Shown: one piece after another, positions 37,279-46,763 of the stretch | Layout of the letters: each line of letters begins with the position of its first letter | Position numbering within the stretch: position 1 is the stretch's first letter | Source: CAIKMD01 sp963740675 | GTDB taxonomy: Bacteria; Pseudomonadota; Alphaproteobacteria; ATCC43930; CGMCC-115725 | Length of the DNA: 64,000 nt | Direction of reading: 5' to 3' | NCBI GenBank assembly: GCA_963740675.1 | Contig: CAVUFS010000007.1 | Location: forward strand, 124,001 to 188,000 | Translations under genes and position numbers: made by a program | Notes under the pieces: model-generated | Database searches by the model: none | Told to the model about the DNA's origin: nothing | The model's input: the letters and a program-made list of their open reading frames with translations, nothing else

Positions 37279-38163
37279 ATGATCAGTATCATCAGAAAAA
37301 GTTCCGGGCACGATCATCAAAATAGTCGACGTGTCAGGCCGCTGCTTGCCGTTGACGGCGACTTGTTTGCCCATCGGGCGTACCACGCGCTTCCTAAGAC
37401 GATCCGACGCAAGGGTAATAAGCCCGCCGGCGCAATCGTCGGCTTCGCGAACTTTCTGCTGCGTCTCTATGAGACCGAGCGTCCACGCGCAGTGCTGGTC
37501 GGCTGGGATACGATCGATGCGGCGACTTATCGGAATCGAGCGCTTCCTACCTACCAGGCCGGACGCAATTTCGATCCGGAACTTCGCGATCAGCTCGAAA
37601 TCCTACCTCACTTTGTTGCGGCTTGTGGTTTCGTATCGGCAAAGGCTCCCGGATATGAGGCCGACGATTTTCTTGCCGCTGCCGTTGCTCGAGAGGAGAA
37701 GCGTCACAGCAATACGATCGTGGCGACCGGCGATCGCGATGCATTTCAGCTTGCATCAAAAAACACGACGATTGTCCAGCCGGTACGTGCTGGTGAGATC
37801 GCCCGGATAAACCCGGTGGAGGTTATGAAGAGGTATGGCGTCGTGCCAAGGCAGGTCCCGGATTTCATTGCGCTAAGAGGCGATCCATCGGACAAGATTC
37901 CCGGCGCGCGAGGTGTCGGACCAAAAGGCGCGGCGGCCTTCCTCCGAAAATACAAAACATTAGAAGCCGCGCTCGAGGCCGGCTGCTTCGCGGCGCAAGC
38001 GGATCAGTTACGGCTTTACCGTTCGATCGCCACGATGAACCGTGCTGCCCCGCTACCATCACTCCGGAACCAAAAACCGACCTGGCTGAACGCCGCTCGG
38101 CTTGCACGGGAATGGGCTCTCAACCGACTAGCCGATCGCCTTGAAGGTCTCGGTGATCTTTAG
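37279..38163 (+). CDS. Stand-alone 5'-3' exonuclease (PolA N-domain/FEN-like)
   Basis: 294 residues; the first 20 or so precede the conserved domain, so a later start is possible. The domain holds LLAVDGDLFAHRAYHAL, GYEADDFLA, VATGDRDAFQL and the helix-3-turn-helix GDPSDKIPGARGVGPKGAA, the order of acidic metal ligands and DNA-binding motif in the PolA 5'-nuclease domain. It would trim flaps or 5' ends using two metal ions. There is no polymerase domain. It is alone on its strand with no evident operon partner. Confidence 0.88.
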   Translation: MISIIRKSSGHDHQNSRRVRPLLAVDGDLFAHRAYHALPKTIRRKGNKPAGAIVGFANFLLRLYETERPRAVLVGWDTIDAATYRNRALPTYQAGRNFDPELRDQLEILPHFVAACGFVSAKAPGYEADDFLAAAVAREEKRHSNTIVATGDRDAFQLASKNTTIVQPVRAGEIARINPVEVMKRYGVVPRQVPDFIALRGDPSDKIPGARGVGPKGAAAFLRKYKTLEAALEAGCFAAQADQLRLYRSIATMNRAAPLPSLRNQKPTWLNAARLAREWALNRLADRLEGLGDL

Positions 38164-38382
38164 AATTCGATGAGCGCCCTGCGGGCTCGAATTTGGGCGT
38201 GACGTATCCGCGATGCGTACCGGCAATGCCGCCGCGGTGAGCGTGGCACTGGCGCGTGTTCGCGGGGCCTCCTGGGGCCCCAGAGCGAGATTTAACAGTG
38301 GATTCGCGTACGGCTTGTAATGATGCCTCCGGCAGATACACTTGCCAACACACACACAGAAACAAGCGGAAGGCGTTCCCCT
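38164..38382. promoter_or_regulatory. Upstream region of the molybdenum hydroxylase operon
   Basis: A 219-base gap between the exonuclease stop and the ATG of the large hydroxylase subunit. It probably carries the operon promoter. The segment at 38260-38300 is rich in G and C, but no T-tract follows, so I do not call a terminator. Confidence 0.3.
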
Positions 38383-40662
38383 ATGGCGGAAACGAGCCTA
38401 ACCGGAAGGGCCGTCGGGCAAGCGGTCAAACGGGTCGACGGGATCGCCAAAGTGACCGGCCGCGCCCTCTATGCTGGCGACATCGAACGGCCGGGCATGA
38501 CGTACGGCCGGTGTTTGCGAAGCCCCCATCCCAGCGCGCGCATCGTCTCGATCGACGCGCGGCGCGCCACGGCATTGCAAGGTGTCCACGCTGTACTGAC
38601 GAGCGCCGATGTCCCCGACACGCGTTATGGGCGCATGTGCAAAGATATTCCGATCCTTGCCAAAGGTGTGGTTAGGTTCGTTGGCGAGAAGGTGGCGGCG
38701 GTCGCTGCGGAAACGGTCGAGATCGCGGAGGCCGCGCTCGAGCTCATCGATGTCGAATACGCGGAGCTGCCGGCGGTGTTCAGTTCCGAGGACGCGATGC
38801 GCCCCACCGCACCCATCATTCATTCAGAGCCGGTGGAGGTATTCCCAGGCGCGGCGGCGGGCATTCATGGCGAACTCAGCATGTACCCGCCCATTCCCAA
38901 TGTGATCTCGCAGCTCAAGATAGGGCATGGCGATGTCGCCCGCGCTCTTTCCGGCGCATACAAGGTCTTCGAGCATCGCTTCGCGGTTCCCTCGGTGCAT
39001 CAAGGCTATATCGAGCCGCATACCTGCCTTGTCTCGATCGGTGCGGACGGCCTCGTCGATCTCTGGATCGCCAATAAAGGACCGCATATCGCGCGCGCTC
39101 ATATGGCAGCAGCGATCGGCGTTCCGGAAAATCGAATTCGGTTCAATCCGGTCGCGATCGGCGGTGATTTCGGCGGCAAGGGATCGCTGATGGATGCGCT
39201 CCTTTGTTATTACCTGGCGCGTGCCGCAGGCCGGCCGGTTAAGATGGTGATGAATTCGTTCGAGGAGCTGACGGCGGCCAATCCGCGCCACTCCGCCAGC
39301 GTCACTTTGCGCACGGGGATCGACCGCGACGCGAAGCTTCTCGCGATCGAGGCGCAAGTGGTCTTCAACGCCGGCGCTTATGCTGGTTTCGTTCCCGTGC
39401 CGACGTTGCACGGCGGCTATGGCGAGCTCGCCGGGACCTACCGCGTCCCCCACTGCGCCATCGAAGTGCTGCGCGTCTACACCAACACCGTTCCCTGCGG
39501 ACACATGCGCGCACCGGGAGCGCCGCAGGTGGCTTTCGCGGTCGAGAGCCACATCGACATGATCGCGCATGCGATGGCGCTCGATCCGATCGAGATGCGG
39601 CGACGCAATGCGATTGCCGAGGGCGATTCGACGCCGCTCGGCGAAAAGCGGCGGCTCCTCCGATGCCGAGAAACAATCGACGCCGGCGCTCGTGCTTTCG
39701 GCTGGGACAAGCCCAAACAGCCGGGGATCGGACGTGGCATCTCGATCTATGAGCATCCGCCGGGAAATTTCGGGAAGTCGACAGTGACCCTTACGATGGG
39801 CGCCGATGGGCGAATCACACTCATGCTCGGCTCGCCCGATACGGGAACCGGCTTTCATACGATTGCGGCGCAACTCGTTGCCGAGCATTTCGGCGTTTCC
39901 GTCGACGAGATCACGATCGTTCAAGGCGACACGCTCTCAAGCGGCTTCGAAGCCGGCGCGAGCGGCCAGCGGCTGACGACGACAATCGGGCAAGCGATCG
40001 CGGCTGCCGCCGACAAAATGAAGCAGGACCTTACCGCGCTCGCCGCCGAGCGCCTTAATTGCGCGCCCGCTGATGTTCGGATGGGCGAGGATGGATCGTT
40101 TTCTGCCTCTGGTGCCGCGATCGACCGGCGCACCCTCATGAGCTGGGCCGCGGCGCGCGGCAAAGCGCCGTTGAGCTGCCAGGGCGAGAACACGCCCGGG
40201 CCGAGCGACCGCACGAGCTTCGTTGCGCATTTCGCGGAAGTCGCGGTCGATCGCGAGACCGGGCAGGTGCGATTGCGCCGCGTCGTCACCGCGCATGATG
40301 TCGGAACCATCGTCAACCCGATCTTGCATCAGGGACAGATCGAAGGGGGGCTCATCCAAGCCGTTGGTCAGGCGATGAGCGAGCGGATCGTCTTGAAAGA
40401 CGGCGCGGTTATCACCGCGCATCTCGGCGACTACAAGCTCCCGACGGTCATGGACATACCTGAGCTCGAAACCGTTTTACTGCCTGGCGGTGGCGGCGTT
40501 GCGCCCTTCTCCACCACCGCGATCGGCGAGATGAGCAATGTCGCGGTTCCGGCGGCGATAACCAACGCCGTATTCGACGCGGTGGGCGTAAGGCTCGTCG
40601 AGCTGCCCGTCAGCGCGGAGAAAGTGCTCGAAGGCTTGAGCGAACAGGAGAGCGCGGCATGA
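38383..40662 (+). CDS. Molybdenum hydroxylase large subunit (xanthine dehydrogenase family)
   Basis: 759 residues from the ATG at 38383 (GGAAGG upstream). An N-terminal AVKRVDGIAKVTGRALYAGD opens the aldehyde-oxidase a/b hammerhead domain. Mo-pterin contacts are seen as AIGGDFGGKGSLMD, HMRAPGAPQVAF and TGTGFHTIAAQ. The C-terminal AIGEMSNVAVPAAITNAV contains the catalytic Glu position. The CO dehydrogenase CSFR loop is absent, so this is a hydroxylase of a heteroaromatic or aldehyde. It is the first of three overlapping subunit genes. Confidence 0.93.
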   Translation: MAETSLTGRAVGQAVKRVDGIAKVTGRALYAGDIERPGMTYGRCLRSPHPSARIVSIDARRATALQGVHAVLTSADVPDTRYGRMCKDIPILAKGVVRFVGEKVAAVAAETVEIAEAALELIDVEYAELPAVFSSEDAMRPTAPIIHSEPVEVFPGAAAGIHGELSMYPPIPNVISQLKIGHGDVARALSGAYKVFEHRFAVPSVHQGYIEPHTCLVSIGADGLVDLWIANKGPHIARAHMAAAIGVPENRIRFNPVAIGGDFGGKGSLMDALLCYYLARAAGRPVKMVMNSFEELTAANPRHSASVTLRTGIDRDAKLLAIEAQVVFNAGAYAGFVPVPTLHGGYGELAGTYRVPHCAIEVLRVYTNTVPCGHMRAPGAPQVAFAVESHIDMIAHAMALDPIEMRRRNAIAEGDSTPLGEKRRLLRCRETIDAGARAFGWDKPKQPGIGRGISIYEHPPGNFGKSTVTLTMGADGRITLMLGSPDTGTGFHTIAAQLVAEHFGVSVDEITIVQGDTLSSGFEAGASGQRLTTTIGQAIAAAADKMKQDLTALAAERLNCAPADVRMGEDGSFSASGAAIDRRTLMSWAAARGKAPLSCQGENTPGPSDRTSFVAHFAEVAVDRETGQVRLRRVVTAHDVGTIVNPILHQGQIEGGLIQAVGQAMSERIVLKDGAVITAHLGDYKLPTVMDIPELETVLLPGGGGVAPFSTTAIGEMSNVAVPAAITNAVFDAVGVRLVELPVSAEKVLEGLSEQESAA

Positions 40663-41120
40663 GAACAATCAAGCTCACGCTCAACGGCACGCATATCAGT
40701 CGCGAGGTGGAAGACAATCGCCTCCTGATAGAATTCCTGCGCGATGATCTAAAGTTCACGGGCACGAAAGAGAGCTGTGGTGTCGGTGTATGCGGCGCCT
40801 GCACCGTCATTCTCGACGGAAAGCCGATCAGCTCCTGCCTCACTTTGGCCGTTCATGCCGATGGCGGCGCAGTGACGACCATCGAAGGCATTGCCGAGGG
40901 CGACCGATTACATCCCCTTCAGGAGGCGTTTCTCACGCATGGAGGATTTCAATGCGGCATCTGCACGCCAGGGCAAATCCTGGCAGCGAAGGCGTTGCTT
41001 GATGCCAATCCACATCCCTCGCGGGAGGAAATCCAGCAATGGATGATGGGCAATCTCTGCCGCTGTACGGGCTATTACAAGATCATTGAATCGATTACGG
41101 CTGCGGCCGGGGTCAAATGA
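40659..41120 (+). CDS. Molybdenum hydroxylase [2Fe-2S] subunit
   Basis: 153 residues, overlapping the large-subunit stop by four bases. The N-terminal plant-type cluster motif is ESCGVGVCGACTVILDG plus a fourth Cys in PISSC. The C-terminal helical cluster has QCGICTPGQI and LCRCTGYYKI. All eight cluster Cys are present. It passes electrons from the Mo site to the FAD subunit encoded next. Confidence 0.95.
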   Translation: MRTIKLTLNGTHISREVEDNRLLIEFLRDDLKFTGTKESCGVGVCGACTVILDGKPISSCLTLAVHADGGAVTTIEGIAEGDRLHPLQEAFLTHGGFQCGICTPGQILAAKALLDANPHPSREEIQQWMMGNLCRCTGYYKIIESITAAAGVK

Positions 41121-41121
41121 C

Positions 41122-41992
41122 GTGATCCCTTTCACTTATCTTGAACCCTCGAGCCTCGAGGAGACTTTCGAGGCCCTGGCGCGGTATGGCACCGAGGCAA
41201 AGCTCATCGCGGGTGGGACCGGCCTCGTCAACCTTATGAAACAGCGCCTCGTACGACCCGCCTACGTCATTGGTCTTCGTGCGCTCAAGCCTCTTACCAC
41301 CATTGCTGAGAATGGTGGTCTGCGGATCGGCGCGCTCGCCACGATTCAGTCTCTCGCCACCTCTGACGACTATTCGGCACAACGCATCGCTGCTCGCCGA
41401 AGCGTGCGGACACGTTGCGACCGTTCGGGTCCGGTCCATGGCAACACTCGGCGGCGCCGTAGCGCATGCCGATCCCAATCTCGATACGCCGCCGGCGCTC
41501 ATCGCCCTCGATGCGCAAATCGTCGTGCGCTCACAGCGCGGCCAGCGAGCAATCCCGGTCGACCAGTTCTTCACGGGTTATTACGAAACCGTGCTGGAGC
41601 CCGACGAGATAGTGACCGAGATTTTGATTCCGACGCAGCACGCCGGCAGCGGTATGGCATTTCTGAAGTTCCTGCCGGCGACGCAGGATGATTACGCCAC
41701 CGTCTCGGTTGCAGTGCGGATCATGCTCGACGCGAACGGCAGCATCACTGATGCGCGTGTTGCGCTTGGCGCCGCGGCCATGATACCCGTGCGCGCCAGA
41801 GAGGTCGAAGCGGCGCTCTCCGGCAAGGCCGCGGATGAGCGGACGTTCGGCGATGCAGCGCCTTCGGTGCTCGGAGCGATCGATCCGATCCCCGATTTCC
41901 GTGGCTCCGTCGCGTACAAGCGCAAGATGGCGATCGTCCACGTTCGCCGCGCTCTTAGAGAGGCCGCTTCAAGAGCGAAACGGGGCGCCTGA
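41122..41992 (+). pseudogene. Frameshifted FAD-binding subunit of the molybdenum hydroxylase (CoxM-type)
   Basis: The GTG at 41122, two bases after the iron-sulfur gene, starts VIPFTYLEPSSLEETFEALA and AKLIAGGTGLVNLMKQRL (FAD PP-loop). The frame breaks near 41361-41372. The other frame continues HNASLLAEACGHVATVRVRS and MATLGGAVAHADPN (the second FAD motif), and runs to the normal C-terminus. One indel would give about 290 residues. The other two subunits are intact, so a sequencing error is quite possible; if real, the enzyme could not pass electrons to its usual acceptor. Confidence 0.85.
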
Positions 41993-42559
41993 AGCCGACG
42001 GAACATTTCCCTGTTCACCTCGCATAAATTCCCTGTTCACACGCTTAGCGCGCCACTGGCGCGGCATCAGGCGACCCGCCTTGGACCCGCAGAGCAAGGG
42101 TCGGTTACCGCCGGATCGTCGTCGTGGTCCCTACACCGCTGACATGACCGCCTCACACATATCTGGCGGCGTCGCGCGACCTTTCTCTTGAGCGGAGTTG
42201 CAATCGGAGCGGCAGCGGTAGCGCTGGTGCTACTCGCCGACGAAGCGCAGCAATGCGCATGGTGTGACCCGGATCACATCGGCCAAAGCTAAACCCGAAT
42301 AGGATCACTATCTATCCGGCGATTAGTGGCCTCCCCCGCCATCGTCGGCAATCTTAGGCCCCGCCACCGCGCGGGGCCTTTCTTTTGACCGAGCATTGCG
42401 GCACACAACCGGTGTCTAGCTCGTTCGGATCGGTGTGACGCGGCCCTCCGGGCGCTGAAGAAGTAACAGAATCCCAAATGCCGACCACAATTTTCAAAGC
42501 TCGCTGCCCGGGTTAGATTAAAGCTGGCGCTCCGATCCATAAGCGGCGGACAAGACAAC
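41993..42559. other. Intergenic stretch with a terminator and a possible gene remnant
   Basis: The left part has two copies of TTCCCTGTTCAC at about 42006 and 42028. Around 42187-42291 a short plus-strand frame reads GVAIGAAAVALVLLADEAQQ then CAWCDPDHIGQS, a hydrophobic helix plus Cys pair that may be the end of a lost membrane gene. A terminator follows at 42357. The rest (42390-42559) should contain the promoter of the monooxygenase gene. Confidence 0.4.
42357..42386 (+). terminator. Rho-independent terminator
   Basis: The stem GGCCCCGC (42357-42364) pairs with GCGGGGCC (42371-42378) across a six-base loop and is followed by TTTCTTTT. It lies about 360 bases after the hydroxylase operon, so it may end that transcript or a short remnant gene in between. 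Confidence 0.75.
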
Positions 42560-43738
42560 ATGCGGACAGCGATTGTATGCGGGAGCGGCATCGCCGGCCT
42601 TGCCGCCGCGATCGGCTTGGCCCGACATGGTTGGTCGGTCGATGTCTACGAACGCAGCCGTTCGGTCCGAGAGATCGGTGCGGGCATTTTTATCAAAGGG
42701 AATGCGCAGTGCGTCTTACGGGATTTCGCTGTTGCCGATCAGATTCGCCGCGATGGCATCGTGCTGCGCGAAGCACGCACCCTCGACCAAAATGGCGTTT
42801 TGCTGCAACGACGGCTTTTGCACGATGCGACGGTGATCTGGAACGCCAAGCGCGAACACGTGATTCGCGCGCTTTACCAGCGAGCCGTCGCGCTCGGCGC
42901 CCGGATCCATACCGATGCTACGGTCGAATCGATCGACCCCAGCGGAAGCGTCAGCATCTCCGGCCAATCGCTGCGTGCCGATCTCGTCATCGCGGCCGAC
43001 GGCGTTCATTCACTTGCCCGCCATATGCTTGGCCTCGATCGGCCGGTCACGGCTTCACGAAGCGGCGCAATTCGTTTGCTGGTTCCCAGGACCGAGCATG
43101 ACGCCGACGATTTCGTGCGCGAATTCTGGTCCGGTCATCTGCGCGTCGGGCTTTGCCCCTGCTCGCCTAGCGATCTCTTTGGCTATTTCATCGCGCCGCT
43201 CGATGACGAACGCGGCACGCGCGTTCCGATCGACCAGGAATATTGGAGCACGCATTTCCCGGCGCTCGCAGCCGAGGGCTTCTTTGTGCGTGCTGGCAAC
43301 GCGGAGGCCGTTCATCACCCCTATCCGCTGGTGCGCACCCGTTCCTGGGTCAAAGGATCGGTTGTCCTGCTTGGCGATGCGGCGCATGCGCTTCCGCCAA
43401 CGCTTGGACAAGGCGCCGGCCTGTCGCTGATGAACGCCTCGCTGCTCGCGGATTATGTCTCATCCAACGCCGATCTCGGTGACGCCTTAGCCGCTTGGGA
43501 ACACGACTGGCGCTGGATTTCCGATCGCACGCAGCTTTGGTCGCGACGCTACGATTGGATCACCTCGGAATGGCCAAAGGTTGCCTATCCGTTGCGCAAG
43601 ATCGTGATCTGGGCCATCGGAAAATCGTCCCGCTTCAATAATTATATGCGGGTAGCCGATCGTGTCGACGCGCCTGGCCAGCGACTTTTGCCACCTGCCT
43701 TTATTATTGCGCCGCTCAACGAAGAAACGTCGCGCTAG
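42560..43738 (+). CDS. FAD-dependent aromatic hydroxylase (salicylate/6-hydroxynicotinate monooxygenase-like)
   Basis: 392 residues. The dinucleotide fold is VCGSGIAGLAAAIGLARHGW, the DG motif is DLVIAADGVHSLAR and the GD motif is VLLGDAAHALPPTLGQGAGL, in the order of group A flavoprotein monooxygenases. These use NAD(P)H and O2 to hydroxylate an activated aromatic ring. Together with the neighbouring molybdenum hydroxylase it suits a nicotinate-like route (ring hydroxylation, then monooxygenation), but the substrate is an inference. It is convergent with the gene at 43772. Confidence 0.9.
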   Translation: MRTAIVCGSGIAGLAAAIGLARHGWSVDVYERSRSVREIGAGIFIKGNAQCVLRDFAVADQIRRDGIVLREARTLDQNGVLLQRRLLHDATVIWNAKREHVIRALYQRAVALGARIHTDATVESIDPSGSVSISGQSLRADLVIAADGVHSLARHMLGLDRPVTASRSGAIRLLVPRTEHDADDFVREFWSGHLRVGLCPCSPSDLFGYFIAPLDDERGTRVPIDQEYWSTHFPALAAEGFFVRAGNAEAVHHPYPLVRTRSWVKGSVVLLGDAAHALPPTLGQGAGLSLMNASLLADYVSSNADLGDALAAWEHDWRWISDRTQLWSRRYDWITSEWPKVAYPLRKIVIWAIGKSSRFNNYMRVADRVDAPGQRLLPPAFIIAPLNEETSR

Positions 43739-43771
43739 CTCTTCAGCCAAGCCAAAAATCCGACGATATTG

Positions 43772-44756
43772 CTATTCGATAACCTCGTTGGCGGTCGCAA
43801 GCACAAGCGGCGAAATCTTAAGCCCGAGTGTCTGCGCCGCCTTGAGGTTGAGGACCAAGATCGAACGTCGTGGGCAAGCTCACCGGCAAACTGCCGGGCT
43901 TGGTGCCTTTGAGGATGCGGCCGGCATAATCGCCAACATCATGATAGGCGCGCGCCAGATTCGGCCCATAGCTCACCACGCCGCCCGCTTTCGCATATTC
44001 TCGCACGGGATACGCCCCTGGTATCCCATAGCGCTCGGCCAAGGAAACAATCTGGGAGGCACGCGTCGTAAAGAACGGATCGGCGCTCACCACGAGGCCG
44101 CCAGCCTTTTTCTCGTGCGCCATGGAGAGCGCGGCATCGATCTCGCTTTCATTGGTCGCGTTCAACACGACAAGTTGGCGGCCGGATTTCTGAATCGCGG
44201 CAATCGTCTCTCGGACCTCGATTTCGGTGACGGCCGCCTTGGGATCGACCAAGAAGGCGACTGTCTCGATTCCTGGTGCGAGCTCATAAAGGATTTCGAG
44301 GCGCTTCGTTGCGAGCTCGGTCGTATACAAACTCGCACCCGTTGCGTTGCCACCGGGCTGGTTCAAGCGTGCAACGAGTTCCAGCGCCACCGGATCGAAG
44401 CCGACGACAAAGACGATCGGGATCGTCTTCGTCGCTTTGAGGGCAGCTTGTGCGGACACAACGCCACCGGTTGCAGCAATCACATCGACAGGACTGCTGA
44501 CAAGGTCTGTCACCAGCCCGCCGAGCGCGCCATAATTTCCATCCGCCCAGCGGAAATCGATTCGGACATTGGTGCCATCGACGAAGCCCTGATCGGCCAG
44601 GCCTTGTCGGAATGCTGCGACGAAACTGTCAAACGCCCGCGCCGAACCGGTGCTGAGGAACCCGACAACCGGCATCGCGTCTTTGGTACGCCCGACAACT
44701 GGCCAGAACGCCAGCCCACCACCGAGTAACCCTAAAAAGCTCCGCCGCTGGATCAT
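43772..44756 (-). pseudogene. Frameshifted TrpX-type ABC substrate-binding protein (PF04392-like)
   Basis: The N-terminus MIQRRSFLGLLGGGLAFWPV is a Tat-like or Sec signal. GFDPVALELVARLNQPGGNA, VVSADPFFTTRASQI and SYGPNLARAYHDVGDYAGRI are typical of this type I periplasmic-binding fold. The expected tail (VLNLKAAQTLGLKISPLVL, ending TANEVIE) is in another frame; one extra base near 43854 causes a premature end. Nearly the whole protein is intact either way. It lies nine bases after the glycosyltransferase gene on the same strand, so it may belong to the peptide locus. Confidence 0.8.
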
Positions 44757-44765
44757 CGAATCAAC

Positions 44766-46763
44766 CTAAAGAGATGAGGGTAGCGTCGCATCATGCTGAC
44801 GCTGCTCGAAATTCGCATGACGCAAGCGCAGCAGCCCTTCGATAAAGAGCGTCTCGATCCATCCGAGCTCGTCATCGACCGCTGCCGACAATGCGTCTTC
44901 TTGCTTGAGTTGCTCCATAATATCGCTGGCGGTCCGCGTTCCGTCACTTAATTCCAGGATGCGCGCAGTCACAGGGTCGACCACCAAGGGTGCCCGCGCG
45001 TCCCCGCCTGCGAACACGACCATGTAGCTGGGGCGAGCGACCGGCTCGACCGGAAAGTCCTCGAGCCGACGCACATCGCGGAACGTCGAAATATCGTGAT
45101 CGAACGCAAGGAGCTGCACATTTCGCCTGCGAACGGGGAACAGCGGGCCAATATCGCCCTCGCCGATCGCCCACCGTGTTGCCCCGCCGGCAAAGGGAAC
45201 GTCGACCTCGTCGGAATTGCTTTGATCATTCATGCTTTCCGCTGCCACGACCGCTATCTCGGCACGAACCGCTGTGGCCAATGCGGCAAGACGTGGCTCA
45301 CCGTTGCCCAGATATTCAACATGTTCCAAGATTTCGCGCGCTCGGGACAAATTGACCGCGCCGCTTGTGTCTGCGGTTTGACTGTAAAGACGCAGCGCAG
45401 GCATCGTCGCAGCGACACGTGTCAGCGGGAAGTGATCGTCGGCCCCGTCCCCATCCGACGCGGCCACCTGATCAGTGGCGGCATCGGCGATGTCTTCGCC
45501 GGCCGCTGCCGCAATGAGGATGCGCTCCAGTGCTTGCGGAAAGGAACTTTCGCTTTGCAGATCGCGCGCAAAAGCATAGCCGCGGGCGCCCACCGCCGCC
45601 GCGGGCGCGGGATCTTGCGCGATCGCGGCAAGGGCACCGCTAAGGCGATTAATGTCGTGCACATCCTCGATCGCAACGCAGCCATAGCCGTTCGGCAACC
45701 GCCCGTGATCCGGGAGCTTGCGAATAATTTCGGTCGAGCCGACGAGGCATTTTCCGCACATCAAAACCTCGAGCGGAATAATCGGTGTGTGGTGCGCGAT
45801 CGGGAAACCTTGCTCGAGGCAACAAACAGCCAAGCAGCCCCGCAGAAATTCAGGCACACGCCAGTGCGGCACAAACGGAAGCTGGAGGACACGGTCAATC
45901 AAGCCGCGAGCGCGAACCTCATCGCGAAATACTTTCTCGATCTCGGGTCGACCATGCGCCATCGCGACGAGGCCGACATTGACCCCTTGCTGCTTCAAGC
46001 GCTGCATCGCGGACAGCAAGGCGAACGAGCCTTTCCGTTCTCCGAGCTTGCCGAAAACGGCGAAATAAGGGCTCTCGGCGTTGAACTCACCCCACCAGCT
46101 GTCCCGCAGTTCGGGATCTTGCGCCACCTCGGACTGCAGCGCGGCAAAATCCATGGTCGGGCCGAGCGGCGTAAATATTTCTTCCGGCACGGGGAACGCT
46201 TCGGCCGTTGCGATCCTTGCTGGGTTGACACCTCGCGCGATAGCGCGTTCCGCCACCACGCCGCTTGCAATCACCGCTTGCGCCGATCGCAGCACGTGGT
46301 CGTAAAGAAGCCCCAGCTGCGGATGATGCCACAATCGCCCTGAATCGCTGCCGGCCATGCGCACGACATGCGGCGCGCCGGTCATCTGCGCTGCAAGATA
46401 ACCCGCGACACCATAGGGCTCGAGATAATGAGACAGGATGACGTCGAACGGCTTCTCCGCGTGGAGCGCCGCGGCGATGGTCGCGAGCTTCGAAACGAAG
46501 GGGCTCGCCATCGGCAAATAAGCCTGAGAGGAATCGGCGGGATCGGTCCAATGCACCGTGACACGGCCAGCGCCGTAATTGCCGGCGCAGCGCTCCCAAT
46601 CCTCGGATCGCATATGAAGACGGAACGGCGGCGCGGCTTCCTTTGCGTTGGTGACGACCGCAACATCATGACCGCGTGCCGCCAGTCGATGCGCCGACCA
46701 ATAGGTCCGCATGCTCACGCCGCCCTGAATCGGCGGAAATTTGCCAATGAGGCAAATCCTCAT
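44766..46763 (-). CDS. GT4-type glycosyltransferase with a C-terminal PqqD-like (RRE) domain
   Basis: 665 residues from the ATG at 46763, which overlaps the MNIO stop by four bases. The first 420 residues are a GT-B glycosyltransferase: MRICLIGKFPPIQGGVSMRT, HVVRMAGSDSGRLWHH, YFAVFGKLGERKGSFALLSA and LEQGFPIAHH...LEVLMCGK. After a variable linker, the last 100 residues (VVDPVTARILELSDGTRTAS, then DIMEQLK and a GLLRLRH end) look like a PqqD-type winged helix, the usual peptide-binding domain of RiPP enzymes. I infer that it may glycosylate or bind the peptide encoded upstream. Confidence 0.8.
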   Translation of the reverse strand: MRICLIGKFPPIQGGVSMRTYWSAHRLAARGHDVAVVTNAKEAAPPFRLHMRSEDWERCAGNYGAGRVTVHWTDPADSSQAYLPMASPFVSKLATIAAALHAEKPFDVILSHYLEPYGVAGYLAAQMTGAPHVVRMAGSDSGRLWHHPQLGLLYDHVLRSAQAVIASGVVAERAIARGVNPARIATAEAFPVPEEIFTPLGPTMDFAALQSEVAQDPELRDSWWGEFNAESPYFAVFGKLGERKGSFALLSAMQRLKQQGVNVGLVAMAHGRPEIEKVFRDEVRARGLIDRVLQLPFVPHWRVPEFLRGCLAVCCLEQGFPIAHHTPIIPLEVLMCGKCLVGSTEIIRKLPDHGRLPNGYGCVAIEDVHDINRLSGALAAIAQDPAPAAAVGARGYAFARDLQSESSFPQALERILIAAAAGEDIADAATDQVAASDGDGADDHFPLTRVAATMPALRLYSQTADTSGAVNLSRAREILEHVEYLGNGEPRLAALATAVRAEIAVVAAESMNDQSNSDEVDVPFAGGATRWAIGEGDIGPLFPVRRRNVQLLAFDHDISTFRDVRRLEDFPVEPVARPSYMVVFAGGDARAPLVVDPVTARILELSDGTRTASDIMEQLKQEDALSAAVDDELGWIETLFIEGLLRLRHANFEQRQHDATLPSSL

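Noticed and set aside
42006..42039. Direct repeat TTCCCTGTTCAC, two copies 22 bases apart
   Set aside because: Only two short copies, with no target-site duplication, inverted ends or transposase nearby, so no mobile element or CRISPR is called.
45096..46343. 415-codon plus-strand frame opposite the glycosyltransferase
   Set aside because: It is a shadow of the GT4 gene, with no recognised motif or plausible start.
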